Shown here one piece after another: positions 15,775-24,726 of a stretch of DNA of 64,000 bases. Location of the stretch: positions 1 through 64,000 of the forward strand of contig CAZOFT010000005.1 in the NCBI GenBank assembly GCA_964579395.1, given 5' to 3'. The translations under genes were made by a program, and so were the position numbers. This stretch comes from JACOTV01 sp964579395. GTDB lineage: Bacteria; Patescibacteriota; Microgenomatia; UBA1406; GWC2-37-13. Numbering within the stretch: position 1 is the first letter of the stretch; each line of letters begins with the position of its first letter. The notes under the pieces were generated by a model. The model searched no databases. It had not been told where the DNA came from and worked only from the letters and a program-made list of their open reading frames with translations.

Positions 15775-17993
15775 CAGGGATTCGGTGTGGGTTGTGGCTG
15801 ATCGCCGGCACAATCAACGCATACACGGGAGTAACCGTCGTTTACGATCGTTTTCTCCTTCAGCTCCGTATTCGGTGTGCCTTCAGTTGCCAATTTATCA
15901 CTGTCTTTGGTTACCCATACTTGTTCTCGTTTGGTGGTTACGGTATTGCTGAGGAGTTTTTCCGTTCCTTTGATGATGTATTCAAATCGGCTTTGGCAGT
16001 CACCGGAGGAGGCAAGATTGCCGGTGCCCCAGCATACTTGTGTTCCGACAACATTTGCCGGCTTTCGTGGTTTCAGGTCGGGTTGGTCTTTTAAGACCGA
16101 TGTCATAATGCCATTCCAGATGGGTGCAGCTCCGGTGATGCCTGAAGTCAATGCTTGATTCATGGGGGTATTGTCATTGTTTCCGACCCATACGATGCCG
16201 AGAAAATTTGGGGTGAATCCAACTGTCCAGTTATCTTTCAAATCATCGGTGGTACCCGTTTTAACAGACACGGTACGGTCTTTGACAACCAGCTGAGAGT
16301 TGGTGCCGAATGCGGCGGATCGCGCAAAGTTATCAAGAAGTATATGTGAGATGATAAATGCGGCTTCCGTTGATATGGCACGTTTTCCAGGGATCGCAAT
16401 AAACTTTGGATCGCCAAGTGGTTTATGCACATTTTGAACGAAGTTTTCATCCTTAAACTGATAAAGAACATTGCCGTTGTGGTCTTCAACCTTCAACACT
16501 CCATTGAGTTTGCGTGGAATACCATGATTGGCAAAAGCTGAAAACGCCTGTGCCATCTCGGTCATACGCACTTCACCGCCGCCTAATGCAAGGGATAAGC
16601 CGTACCGCTCCGGTTGGGTAAAGGTGTTGATCATAAATGCGGGTGCGGATGCGACAAACGAATCTACCGTATTTATTGCCATCATTTTGACTGCCGGGAT
16701 ATTGTATGAATTGGCTAGGGCCATGCGTAAGGGGACAAGTCCATGAAACTTGTAGTCATAGTTTTTCGGACAATAGGGTTTTTCCGGTGCCGGGAAACAT
16801 GTTGCTGCGTCAAGAAAAACAGTTGCTGGAGTAACAAGCTTGCGGTCGATACCGATTGCAAAGTTGATTGGCTTGATTGATGAGCCGGGCTGACGCAGGG
16901 CGGTTGTTACGTTGAATGTGCCGGACTCAGTGGCAAAATAATCAGTTGATCCAACCATGGCAAGAATCTCTCCGGTTGGCGGGCGAGTCACAAGTGCCGC
17001 CGCATTTCCTACACGCAGCGCTTTCAGATCTGCAATCTCATCTCGGGCAATTGTTTCAGCTTCCTCTTGAATATCCAGATCAAGCGTGGTGGTGACACGC
17101 AGTCCTCCTTCTTCAACAAGTTTGCTGCCGTACTGTTTTTCCAGTTGACTGCGCACATAGAACACAAAGTGCGGCGCTTTGATAGTATTGCGTGGAGCGT
17201 AAGTGCGAATCGGTCGGGCAATCGCCTGCTTGTATTGGGCGTCAGTTATGTATTTCTGCTCTTTCATTTGAGTAAGAACCTGGTTTCTGCGCTGCTTTGC
17301 CAAATCCGGATTTGCGTACGGTGAATACAGTGATGGTGCTTGGGGGAGTCCTGCCAATAGTGCTGCTTCATCGAGCGTGAGCTTACTGGCGGGCTTGTTA
17401 AGGTAGGCGTGCGAGGCTTCTTCAATTCCGTATGCTGAGCCTCCATACGGAATCTGATTTAAATACATTTCAAGAATTTGGTCTTTGCTATACAGTTGCT
17501 CGGTCCACAACGCGAGGATCATTTCCCGAAGTTTTCGCTGTATTGTTCGCTCAGGCGTAAGCAAGGCAGTTTTGACGAGCTGTTGGGTAATAGTTGAGCC
17601 TCCTTGAAGTTGTTCATTACGGATATTTTCCAAAAATGCCCGACCGATTCCTCCGATAATGGAAATGCCGCCATGATGGTAAAAATCTTTGTCTTCTATG
17701 GCAATTGATGCTTTATACACATAATCCGGCAATTCTTTTATCTTCACAGGCGTTCGTTTTTCCTGTTCAAAGATCTCATAGAGTGGCTTTCCATTGCGAT
17801 CAAGGATGTGAGTAGCAAGAGGAGTGGTTTGGTAGTTTCTGAGCTTTCCCGGATTGGGGAGCCCATAGAGTATGTATATATAAAAGAACACCCCCGCCGC
17901 TATGAGTGATATGAGAGTCAACCCAATTACCGCCTGAATAATAGGGTGCTTACCGTGAAACAACTTCGTAAGCCAATGGCGTAGTTTTTTCAT
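15774..17993 (-). CDS. Class A penicillin-binding protein (glycosyltransferase + transpeptidase)
   Basis: This bifunctional enzyme polymerises lipid II and crosslinks peptidoglycan outside the membrane. It has one N-terminal transmembrane helix (about residues 20-43). The GT51 domain follows, with Glu100 in AIEDKDFYHHGG and the GGSTITQQLVK motif at about 131-141. The transpeptidase domain has Ser371-x-x-Lys374 in PGSSIKP, SYN in ANSYNIPAVK and KTGTTDD. At 739 residues it is a standard PBP1a-like protein. The C-terminal tail contains several cysteines (VCWGTG..GDCQSRF, VCVDCAGD) that could form disulfides. A hairpin and a TACTAT box (18005-18010, minus) precede the gene; the -10 ends 10 bases before the ATG. 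Confidence 0.95.
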   Translation of the reverse strand: MKKLRHWLTKLFHGKHPIIQAVIGLTLISLIAAGVFFYIYILYGLPNPGKLRNYQTTPLATHILDRNGKPLYEIFEQEKRTPVKIKELPDYVYKASIAIEDKDFYHHGGISIIGGIGRAFLENIRNEQLQGGSTITQQLVKTALLTPERTIQRKLREMILALWTEQLYSKDQILEMYLNQIPYGGSAYGIEEASHAYLNKPASKLTLDEAALLAGLPQAPSLYSPYANPDLAKQRRNQVLTQMKEQKYITDAQYKQAIARPIRTYAPRNTIKAPHFVFYVRSQLEKQYGSKLVEEGGLRVTTTLDLDIQEEAETIARDEIADLKALRVGNAAALVTRPPTGEILAMVGSTDYFATESGTFNVTTALRQPGSSIKPINFAIGIDRKLVTPATVFLDAATCFPAPEKPYCPKNYDYKFHGLVPLRMALANSYNIPAVKMMAINTVDSFVASAPAFMINTFTQPERYGLSLALGGGEVRMTEMAQAFSAFANHGIPRKLNGVLKVEDHNGNVLYQFKDENFVQNVHKPLGDPKFIAIPGKRAISTEAAFIISHILLDNFARSAAFGTNSQLVVKDRTVSVKTGTTDDLKDNWTVGFTPNFLGIVWVGNNDNTPMNQALTSGITGAAPIWNGIMTSVLKDQPDLKPRKPANVVGTQVCWGTGNLASSGDCQSRFEYIIKGTEKLLSNTVTTKREQVWVTKDSDKLATEGTPNTELKEKTIVNDGYSRVCVDCAGDQPQPTPNP

Positions 17994-18042
17994 GAGGCGG
18001 TGGATAGTAAAGAATATATTATTGTATCAGATTCCGTAACAT

Positions 18043-18062
18043 ACCAGATGATTTCATCTGGT
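18043..18062 (-). terminator. Hairpin directly after metG
   Basis: ACCAGATG-ATTT-CATCTGGT is a perfect 8-base-pair stem with a 4-base loop next to the metG stop codon. No T run follows on the minus strand, so it may be a processing or stabilising hairpin rather than an intrinsic terminator. Confidence 0.45.
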
Positions 18063-19475
18063 TTACAGGCGCACGAAAAGAGACGGAATCTTGGTGATTG
18101 ACTCGGTGGATAGAGTATCAATGATCTGAGTTGCTGTGTGCGGGAGAAATATGCTTAGCGCATGCGCATGTTCAAAAAGAGCTCGAAGATGCTTTTGCAT
18201 TACTGTGTTTTTTTCTGCAGCATCTTTGATCATCCACGGCTGATCTGCATCTAAATCGCGCGACATCTGAACTAATCGCTCGCGAAGCAGGGCTAGCGCG
18301 TGATTGCTTTCATATCGCTTCATTGCCGCTTGCACTTTTTCTGGCAACTCGGGCGTCTCAGTATTTTGTAGTTTCATTCCTTCAGCCAGTTTGGTGACAC
18401 GGCTGGCATGGTTGCCGATGCCGTTTGCCAGATCTGCGTTGTATACCTCTTTAAACCGATGATCAGAGAAATCGCCATCGTCAAAGCTTGGGATCTCTGC
18501 AAGCAGGTAATACCTGACCGCATCGACCCCATACTGATCTGCCAGTGCATACGGATCAACTACATTACCGAGCGACTTACTCATCTTTTGTCCTTCTGAG
18601 GTGATAAATCCGTGAATGATAATTTGTTTGGAAAGCGGCAGGTCTGCTGCGAGAAGCATTGCCTGCCACATGGCTGATTGTTGACGCAGATTGTCTTTGC
18701 CGGCAATTTGAATACCGGGCCAAGCGGTCTTGTAATCAGTATTCTCGCCTGGCCAGCCCAAGACTGAGATATAGTTGATTAATGCATCAAACCAAACGTA
18801 CATGACATGATTCTCATCGTCCGGTACGGGGATTCCCCAAGGCATCTTACTGCTTAAGCGCGATATGCTAAAGTCTTCCAGCCCGCCTCGAACAAAGTTG
18901 TGGATTTCCTTGAGGCGAAAATTCGGCAATACAAAGTCGGGTCTGAGTGCATACAGTGATAGAAGTTGCTCAGTAAATGCGCTGAATTTGAAAAAATAGT
19001 TTTCTTCAGCGATGTGTTCGATGGTGAGGTTCGGATGAAGCGGACAGCTGCCATTTTCAAGCTCAGAGTCAGTTTTTTCCAACTCACACCCCACACAGTA
19101 CTTTACGTCATATTCTTTTTTATCAATGTATCCCGCATCCCGACAGCGACGCCAAAATTCTTGAGCAGCGCTGATGTGTGCCGGGTCAGTGGTGCGGGTG
19201 AAGTGGGTATTGGTTATGTGGAAGGTGTCTCCCAGTTTGCGAAACCGCGCGGCGTAGTCGTCGCAGTACTCCTGGGCTGATACGCCAGCCTCAATTGCTT
19301 TTTGATAAATTTTCTGACCATGCTCATCAGTCCCGGTATTGAAAATCACTTCCTGTCCCTGCATGCGGGCAAATCGGGCTATTGCATCTGCTTGAACGAG
19401 CTCAAGGACGAATCCGATGTGGGGATCCGCATTTACATACGGAAGTGTGGTAGTTATATAGAATGTGTCGCTCAT
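18063..19475 (-). CDS. metG: Methionyl-tRNA synthetase (short form)
   Basis: This class I synthetase charges tRNA-Met. It has the HIGH signature as PHIGFVLELVQ near residue 19, DEHGQKIYQKA, a connective-peptide zinc knuckle (CVGCELEKTDSELENGSCPLHP), the tRNA-contacting WFDALINYISVLGWPG block and the KMSKSLGNV loop at about residue 295. At 470 residues it ends after the anticodon-binding helical bundle and lacks the C-terminal dimerisation domain found in longer MetG proteins. The first codon overlaps the stop of the small membrane protein gene by 4 bases. A tRNA with CAT anticodon is encoded 4 kb away. Confidence 0.95.
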   Translation of the reverse strand: MSDTFYITTTLPYVNADPHIGFVLELVQADAIARFARMQGQEVIFNTGTDEHGQKIYQKAIEAGVSAQEYCDDYAARFRKLGDTFHITNTHFTRTTDPAHISAAQEFWRRCRDAGYIDKKEYDVKYCVGCELEKTDSELENGSCPLHPNLTIEHIAEENYFFKFSAFTEQLLSLYALRPDFVLPNFRLKEIHNFVRGGLEDFSISRLSSKMPWGIPVPDDENHVMYVWFDALINYISVLGWPGENTDYKTAWPGIQIAGKDNLRQQSAMWQAMLLAADLPLSKQIIIHGFITSEGQKMSKSLGNVVDPYALADQYGVDAVRYYLLAEIPSFDDGDFSDHRFKEVYNADLANGIGNHASRVTKLAEGMKLQNTETPELPEKVQAAMKRYESNHALALLRERLVQMSRDLDADQPWMIKDAAEKNTVMQKHLRALFEHAHALSIFLPHTATQIIDTLSTESITKIPSLFVRL

Positions 19476-19795
19476 CGGTTGCGTGCTGATTGCTCAAGAG
19501 TTGCATACAGATAGATAACAAGGCCTGTGCTGACAAGAACAATCGTGTTTAGTATATCAAATCCCAGCGTAATCGTCATGAGCTCATACATACCGATTGT
19601 GATGCCGATAATGATCAGACGATGTTGCAAGAGCCAGAGTATGCTTGAAAGGATGATGGTGCTTAGCAGCACAAACCCCAGTCGTACAAGTTGTGTTTGG
19701 GGCGGTACATAGAGTACATATATTGCGCACAGTCCAACAAGCACGAACGGAACTATGAAACGGCTGTTGTGGCGTGGATTGTGTAAATGCTTCAT
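19472..19795 (-). CDS. Small membrane protein of unknown function
   Basis: This 107-residue protein has three or four hydrophobic helices (FIVPFVLVGLCAIYVLYV, LGFVLLSTIILSSILWLL, IIIGITIGMYELMTITLG, TIVLVSTGLVIYLYATL) and short charged ends rich in His/Arg/Asn. I do not recognise the family. It is the first gene of the minus-strand run into metG, with which it overlaps by 4 bases. A minus-strand TATAAT at 19823-19828 lies 27 bases before the ATG and overlaps the plus-strand -10 box of rpsO. The gene pair may share regulation with translation genes, but that is only inference. Confidence 0.65.
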   Translation of the reverse strand: MKHLHNPRHNSRFIVPFVLVGLCAIYVLYVPPQTQLVRLGFVLLSTIILSSILWLLQHRLIIIGITIGMYELMTITLGFDILNTIVLVSTGLVIYLYATLEQSARNR

Positions 19796-19801
19796 GTGGG
19801 G

Positions 19802-19830
19802 TTGAAAAAAAGTCGTTATCCTATTATAAT
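19802..19830 (+). promoter_or_regulatory. rpsO promoter with symmetrical -10
   Basis: TTGAAA (19802-19807), a 17-base spacer and TATAAT (19825-19830) precede rpsO by 16 bases. The -10 lies in ATTATAAT, which also reads TATAAT on the minus strand toward the small membrane protein gene at 19472-19795, so it may fire in both directions. Confidence 0.7.
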
Positions 19831-19846
19831 TTTCATCACAAACAAT

Positions 19847-20236
19847 ATGGCAACCAAGAAAACCACATCAACAAAAGCGGTGAAGGAGACCAAAGCCGCC
19901 TCAAAAGCAAAAACAGCTGTAGTCACTGAAGCTCCTGTAAAGGAGAAAAAGACGACTGAAGCCTCATTTGACCTGCAGTCAGCTGAAAAAGGCTCAATCA
20001 TCGAAGCATTTGCCCAGAAATCCGGCGATACCGGATCTCCTGAGGTGCAAGTTGCGCTGCTCTCACACAAGATCGTGAAGCTGATTGACCATCTGAACTT
20101 GAATAAAAAGGATAACCATTCCCGTCGAGGACTCTTAAAGGTCGTCGCAAAGCGACGTCGCATCCTGAACTATCTCCACACTCTTGACGCCATCCGCTAT
20201 GGCGAGCTGATTGCCAAACTCGGTCTCAAGAAGTAA
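19847..20236 (+). CDS. rpsO: 30S ribosomal protein S15 with long N-terminal extension
   Basis: S15 binds 16S rRNA in the central domain of the small subunit. The conserved core spans about residues 48-129 (FAQKSGDTGSPEVQVALLSHKI, HLNLNKKDNHSRRGLL, VAKRRRILNYL, RYGELIAKLGLKK). Normal S15 is about 89 residues; this one has 129 because of an Ala/Lys/Thr-rich N-terminal extension (MATKKTTSTKAVKETKAAS...) resembling a disordered, histone-tail-like arm. The ATG at 19847 is the only start consistent with the promoter upstream. It precedes pnp, the classical rpsO-pnp arrangement. Confidence 0.95.
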   Translation: MATKKTTSTKAVKETKAASKAKTAVVTEAPVKEKKTTEASFDLQSAEKGSIIEAFAQKSGDTGSPEVQVALLSHKIVKLIDHLNLNKKDNHSRRGLLKVVAKRRRILNYLHTLDAIRYGELIAKLGLKK

Positions 20237-20277
20237 TATAGTCTTTATACCCATTATAAATATTTAAAACCGCTCAC

Positions 20278-20298
20278 GGCCATATTCAATGTATGGTC
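20278..20298 (+). other. Hairpin in the rpsO-pnp spacer
   Basis: GGCCATA-ttcaatg-TATGGTC can form a 7-pair stem (one G-T pair) 30 bases before the pnp start. In many bacteria RNase III processes a hairpin here and PNPase autoregulates through it. The structure is small, and only the position supports that role. Confidence 0.35.
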
Positions 20299-20327
20299 GA
20301 AGTAGTCTTTCTGAAATAGAAACTACT

Positions 20328-22403
20328 ATGAAATATCTCAAAAAAGAGATCACCGTCGGTGATCAAACCCTCTCATTAGAATTTGGCAAACTCGCCCTCC
20401 AATCACACGTCGCTGTCATGGCATCCATGGGAGAAACCCGCGTGCTGGTGACCTTAAACATCGGAAAAGCACCGGATGACATCGACTACTTGCCGCTGCA
20501 GGTGGAATACGCTGAAAAGCTGTATGCCGGTGGTCGCATCAAAGGATCCCGCTGGGTAAAGCGTGAAGGACGCCCTACAGATGAGGCAATCCTGAACGGA
20601 CGCATCATCGACCGCGGTATCCGCCCCTTGTTCCCGAAAGAACTCCGAAAAAATATCCAGATTATCGCAACGGTCATGTCAGTGGACGGAGTGAATTCTC
20701 CTGAGATTGTCGCTGCAATTGGCGCATCAGCAGTAGCTCACTTGTCACAGCTGCCATGGAATGGACCGCTTTCCACGATTCGAGTCGGTTATGCAGACGG
20801 CAAATACATCGTCAATCCAACCAATGACCAGCAGGCAGAGTCCAAGCTCGATCTTGTTGTCACATCAACTGACAAAAAAGTCGTGATGATTGAGACTCAA
20901 GCCGATCAAGTAACTGAATCTATCGTTATTGAGGGAATCAAAGTTGCAAAGCAGGAAAACAGCAAAATCATCGCATTCTTAAATGAAATCCAAAAAGAGA
21001 TAGGTCATCCCAAAGAGGAAGCGCCTAAGCCTCTTGTCGACACCACTCTTGCCGATGCATTGAAGGCAGATTTTAAAAAAGAGATTGCCGCGCTCGTGAG
21101 TGCACAAGCGCAAAAAGAAAGCCAGGATTCCAGTATGATGGATGATCTTATTGAGGCATTCAAGCAAAAGCACACCGACATGGAGATCGATATGAAAGCC
21201 TTGATGGCGGCAATCGACAAAGTGTCAAAGACCGTGATGCGCGAGCAGATCTTGGACACAAAAGTCCGTGCTGATGGTCGTCGTGTGGATGAAATTCGTC
21301 CGATCACGATCGAAGTGGACACCTTGCCCCGTATGCATGGATCAGCCTTGTTTCAGCGCGGTGACACCCAGGTGCTTTCCATAACCACACTCGGTGCCCC
21401 CGGCATGGAGCAGCTTATTGAAGGCCCGGAAGGTGAAGAAGAGAAGCATTATATTCATCATTACTCGATGCCCCCCTATACTGTCGGAGAAACCGGCCGT
21501 ATCGGGTCTGTATCCCGCCGCGAAATCGGACACGGTGCTCTTGCCGAAAAGGCAATAGAGCCAGTGCTTCCTGACCGTGCCGGATTCCCATACACCATGC
21601 GTGTGGTATCTGAGGTGTTGTCATCCAATGGTTCAACCTCAATGGCATCAACCTGTGCATCCAGCTTGTCTTTGATGGCAGCAGGTGTGCCGCTTGCAGC
21701 CCCGGTCTCCGGAATCGCCATGGGTATGATAACCCGTAGCGACACCGAATACGAAGTACTCACCGACCTTATGGGTATTGAGGACTTCGGTGGCGACATG
21801 GACTTTAAAGTCACCGGAACCGCAGACGGAATCACCGCTATTCAGCTTGATGTAAAAACTGACGGACTGACCGATGAAATGATCGCGACCACCTTGGAGC
21901 GTGCAAATGCCGGTCGTTTGCATATTCTCGGCAAGATGAATGCAGTCATTGCAGAGCCGCGCAAAAATGTGTCAGAGCATGCACCGAAAGTGACCGTGAT
22001 CCAGGTACCGACTGAAAAGATCGGTGAGATCATCGGCCCGGGTGGTAAGAATATTCGCGCCATGATTGCCAAGTATGAAACGTCTATCGATATTGAAGAC
22101 GATGGTTCAGTCACGATCTGCGGTGTTGATGCAGTGCGCGTAGATGCGGCTGCAAAAGCCATAGAAGACATGACTCGTGATGTGGAAGTGGGCGAGGAAT
22201 ATGATGGAGTCGTTCAGCGCATCGTCCCGTTTGGTGCATTTATCGAGATTCTGCCTGGCCGTGACGGGCTGTTGCACGTATCCAAGATGGGCAAAGGCTT
22301 CATCAAGGATCCGAGTGAAGTCGTCAAAGAAGGTCAGACAATCAAGGTGCGCGTCTATGAGGTTGATAAGCAAAACCGTATCAATCTCGAGATGGCAAAC
22401 TAA
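20328..22403 (+). CDS. pnp: Polyribonucleotide nucleotidyltransferase (PNPase)
   Basis: This phosphorolytic 3'-5' exoribonuclease works in mRNA decay. The 691 residues contain two RNase PH domains separated by a helical region. The first has MASMGETRVLVT, YPLQVEYAEK-like LPLQVEYAEKLYAGGRIKGS and FPKELRKNIQI. The second has RADGRRVDEIRPI, LFQRGDTQVLSITTLG, YTVGETGRIGSVSRREIGHGALAEKA and DFGGDMDFKVTGT, which contains the metal-binding Asp residues. A KH domain (IIGPGGKNIRAM) and an S1 domain (VVQRIVPFGAFIEILPGRDGLLHVSKM) follow. The ATG at 20328 (MKYLKKEITVG) fits the family; an upstream in-frame ATG at 20289 lies next to the spacer hairpin and is less likely. A strong terminator follows. Confidence 0.97.
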   Translation: MKYLKKEITVGDQTLSLEFGKLALQSHVAVMASMGETRVLVTLNIGKAPDDIDYLPLQVEYAEKLYAGGRIKGSRWVKREGRPTDEAILNGRIIDRGIRPLFPKELRKNIQIIATVMSVDGVNSPEIVAAIGASAVAHLSQLPWNGPLSTIRVGYADGKYIVNPTNDQQAESKLDLVVTSTDKKVVMIETQADQVTESIVIEGIKVAKQENSKIIAFLNEIQKEIGHPKEEAPKPLVDTTLADALKADFKKEIAALVSAQAQKESQDSSMMDDLIEAFKQKHTDMEIDMKALMAAIDKVSKTVMREQILDTKVRADGRRVDEIRPITIEVDTLPRMHGSALFQRGDTQVLSITTLGAPGMEQLIEGPEGEEEKHYIHHYSMPPYTVGETGRIGSVSRREIGHGALAEKAIEPVLPDRAGFPYTMRVVSEVLSSNGSTSMASTCASSLSLMAAGVPLAAPVSGIAMGMITRSDTEYEVLTDLMGIEDFGGDMDFKVTGTADGITAIQLDVKTDGLTDEMIATTLERANAGRLHILGKMNAVIAEPRKNVSEHAPKVTVIQVPTEKIGEIIGPGGKNIRAMIAKYETSIDIEDDGSVTICGVDAVRVDAAAKAIEDMTRDVEVGEEYDGVVQRIVPFGAFIEILPGRDGLLHVSKMGKGFIKDPSEVVKEGQTIKVRVYEVDKQNRINLEMAN

Positions 22404-22426
22404 TCCTATTACTATGCCTATCCAAA

Positions 22427-22452
22427 GCCCCGCCCGTGTGGCGGGGTTTTTT
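22427..22452 (+). terminator. Rho-independent terminator after pnp
   Basis: CCCCGCC-cgtgt-GGCGGGG is a perfect 7-pair GC-rich stem with a 5-base loop followed by six T residues (22447-22452). It is the clearest intrinsic terminator in the window and separates pnp from ftsK. Confidence 0.92.
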
Positions 22453-22501
22453 GTGCTGAAATTCGTGTTATCTGCCGATATCTCCCGCATGAAGGGATTC
22501 G

Positions 22502-22530
22502 TTGATTTTGTGCGGGAACTTCTTTACAAT
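22502..22530 (+). promoter_or_regulatory. ftsK promoter
   Basis: TTGATT (22502-22507), a 17-base spacer and TACAAT (22525-22530). Transcription starting about 7 bases later would begin between the in-frame ATG codons at 22533 and 22539, which favours the second as a leaderless start. Confidence 0.7.
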
Positions 22531-22538
22531 GGATGGAT

Positions 22539-24716
22539 ATGGCTCGGAAGAAAAAATTCTTTGGTGGTCAAGTAAGCGGAAAATCCTTTTCCCAAATGCT
22601 TGGCATTTTTTTTGTTCTGGGCGCTTTGGTCGTCATTGCCTCCTTTTTTTATCAGCTTCCTGGACTCTCAGACGTCACATTTCTTGCCGACGTAAATACG
22701 CAACTGCATGAGACCTTGGGGTGGTTTGCTCTTTTGCTGCCGATTCTGCTTTTGATGATTGCGACTCATTTCTTCGGAAAAAAACGCAAGAAACTGATCC
22801 GTCCGCATACGACAATCGGTTCAACTTTGATGTATCTGACACTCATCATGATGTTTCAGTCAGGCACATTGGGAGAGCTTCTGATGAATCGGGCAAAGAT
22901 TGATTTTACTCCGCTGTGGAGCTATGTGTTGTTGATTTTTGTGTTTGTGATTGGCGTAGTGCTCTTTTTGGACACCTCGCTTGATGTGGTGATTGAGTTT
23001 ATAGGTATGCTAGCGAGAGGGATTTGGGTCTTTTTCACCAAGCACGTATTTGGCGGACTGTTTGCGCCAGAGGATAAAAAGAAAAAGGATAAAAAAGAGG
23101 AAAAACAAAAAGAACAGAAAGACTTTATTCAGGACAAAAAATCAATGTTCGGGCTGTTTGGCGGGAAGGAACAAAAGCCACAACCCGCTGCTGCGCCAGT
23201 TGCTGCTGCAGCCCCTGCCGCCGGAAATCACAATGAAATGGCAGTGCGCCCCCTTCCTACAACCGGAAGTACTTGGGTGTATCCTCCCATCTCGATTCTT
23301 CAGGAAGTGTCTCAACAGGCAGCAGATCGAGGAGATGTGCAGGCCAATGCTGATATCATCGAAAAAACACTCGATAGCTTCGGGATCCGTGCCCGTGTGG
23401 CAGAGGTCAATAACGGCCCGACAGTCACTCAGTATGCGCTGGAGATTACGATGGGTACCAAGCTCTCTAAAATCACCTCTTTGGGAAATGACTTGGCTCT
23501 TGCATTGGCTGCTCCGTCGGGTCAGGTGCGTATTGAGGCGCCGATCCCGGGCCGCTCCTTGGTGGGTATTGAGGTGCCCAATATTCGTGCAGAGCTTGTC
23601 ACGTTGCGTCGCGTACTGACTTCGACCACGTTCAAAAACTCCAATGATCCGCTCTTGATTCCGCTTGGACTGGATGTAACCGGTGAAGTGCAAGGGTATA
23701 GTATCTCTCGCATGCCGCACACGCTGATTGCCGGTACGACCGGCTCCGGTAAGTCGGTAGTGTTGAGTGCATGGATTACCACGATGCTGTTTCGCGCAAA
23801 ACCGGAGGAACTTCGCTTTATTATGGTTGATCCTAAGCGTGTGGAGCTTTCCGTCTACAATGGTATTCCGCATTTGATGACTGAGGTGATTACCGAACCG
23901 GACAAAATTATATCGGCTCTCAGGTGGACAGTGGCAGAGATGGAAGCACGCTATAAGGAGTTTGCCAAAGTCGGTGTACGTAATTTGGAAGGATACAATG
24001 AGCTTGAGGGAGTGGTGAAAAAACCGTATCTGGTCTTTATCATCGATGAGCTGGCAGACTTGATGATGTTTGCCCCAGGCGATGCAGAGGATCTGATTAC
24101 GCGTATCGCTCAGATGGCGCGTGCCACCGGAATTCATCTTATACTTGCTACTCAGCGCCCGTCAGTAGATGTTATTACCGGTCTTATGAAGGCAAATATT
24201 CCGACTCGTTTGGCATTTAATGTATCATCTCTCGTCGACTCCCGCGTTATTATCGATACGCCTGGTGCGGAAAAGCTGATGGGTAAGGGAGACATGCTCT
24301 TTTTGCCCCCTGACCAGGCAAAGCCACGGCGCATGCAGGGTCCGCTGGTTACGGAAAAAGAAATACATGAGCTCACCTCATTTTTGAAAACACAAGCACC
24401 TCCTGTGCACTATACAGAAGAAATTACCGCGCAGGACGCAGCCGTGGCAGGAGGGGGGCGCGTTGGGGGAGGTGGTGGAGCAGCAGTGGCCAATGGCGAT
24501 CCGCTTCTCAATCAGGCAATCGAGATCATTATGCAAACTGATAAGGCATCAGCATCACTATTACAACGCAAACTGTCGATCGGCTATGCTCGTGCGGCAC
24601 GTGTGTTGGACCAACTGGAAGAAGCAGGGTATGTGGGTCCTGCAGAAGGATCAAAGCCACGAGAAGTGATTCATCGCCCCCAAGCCGAAGCTCCTCCAGA
24701 GGGCGAGCAGATGTAG
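22539..24716 (+). CDS. ftsK: FtsK/SpoIIIE DNA translocase
   Basis: This septum-associated motor pumps chromosomal DNA during division. Four hydrophobic segments lie within residues 1-155. A Lys/Glu-rich then Ala/Pro/Gln-rich linker follows. The RecA-like motor has Walker A GTTGSGKS at about 398-405 and Walker B FIIDELADLMM, and a conserved ATQRPSVDVITGLMKANIP block. A C-terminal winged-helix gamma domain (from about residue 655, ASLLQRKLSIGYARAARVLDQLE) would read KOPS-type sites. A glycine-rich linker (GGGRVGGGGGA) joins motor and gamma. The start could be 22533 (MDMARKK) or 22539 (MARKK); the promoter position favours 22539. The linker is shorter than in E. coli FtsK. Confidence 0.95.
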   Translation: MARKKKFFGGQVSGKSFSQMLGIFFVLGALVVIASFFYQLPGLSDVTFLADVNTQLHETLGWFALLLPILLLMIATHFFGKKRKKLIRPHTTIGSTLMYLTLIMMFQSGTLGELLMNRAKIDFTPLWSYVLLIFVFVIGVVLFLDTSLDVVIEFIGMLARGIWVFFTKHVFGGLFAPEDKKKKDKKEEKQKEQKDFIQDKKSMFGLFGGKEQKPQPAAAPVAAAAPAAGNHNEMAVRPLPTTGSTWVYPPISILQEVSQQAADRGDVQANADIIEKTLDSFGIRARVAEVNNGPTVTQYALEITMGTKLSKITSLGNDLALALAAPSGQVRIEAPIPGRSLVGIEVPNIRAELVTLRRVLTSTTFKNSNDPLLIPLGLDVTGEVQGYSISRMPHTLIAGTTGSGKSVVLSAWITTMLFRAKPEELRFIMVDPKRVELSVYNGIPHLMTEVITEPDKIISALRWTVAEMEARYKEFAKVGVRNLEGYNELEGVVKKPYLVFIIDELADLMMFAPGDAEDLITRIAQMARATGIHLILATQRPSVDVITGLMKANIPTRLAFNVSSLVDSRVIIDTPGAEKLMGKGDMLFLPPDQAKPRRMQGPLVTEKEIHELTSFLKTQAPPVHYTEEITAQDAAVAGGGRVGGGGGAAVANGDPLLNQAIEIIMQTDKASASLLQRKLSIGYARAARVLDQLEEAGYVGPAEGSKPREVIHRPQAEAPPEGEQM

Positions 24717-24726
24717 AAAACGCTCG

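Noticed and set aside
23142..24137. 331-codon minus-strand ORF within ftsK
   Set aside because: It is antisense to the conserved FtsK motor domain and its His/Arg-rich composition is typical of an antisense shadow frame.
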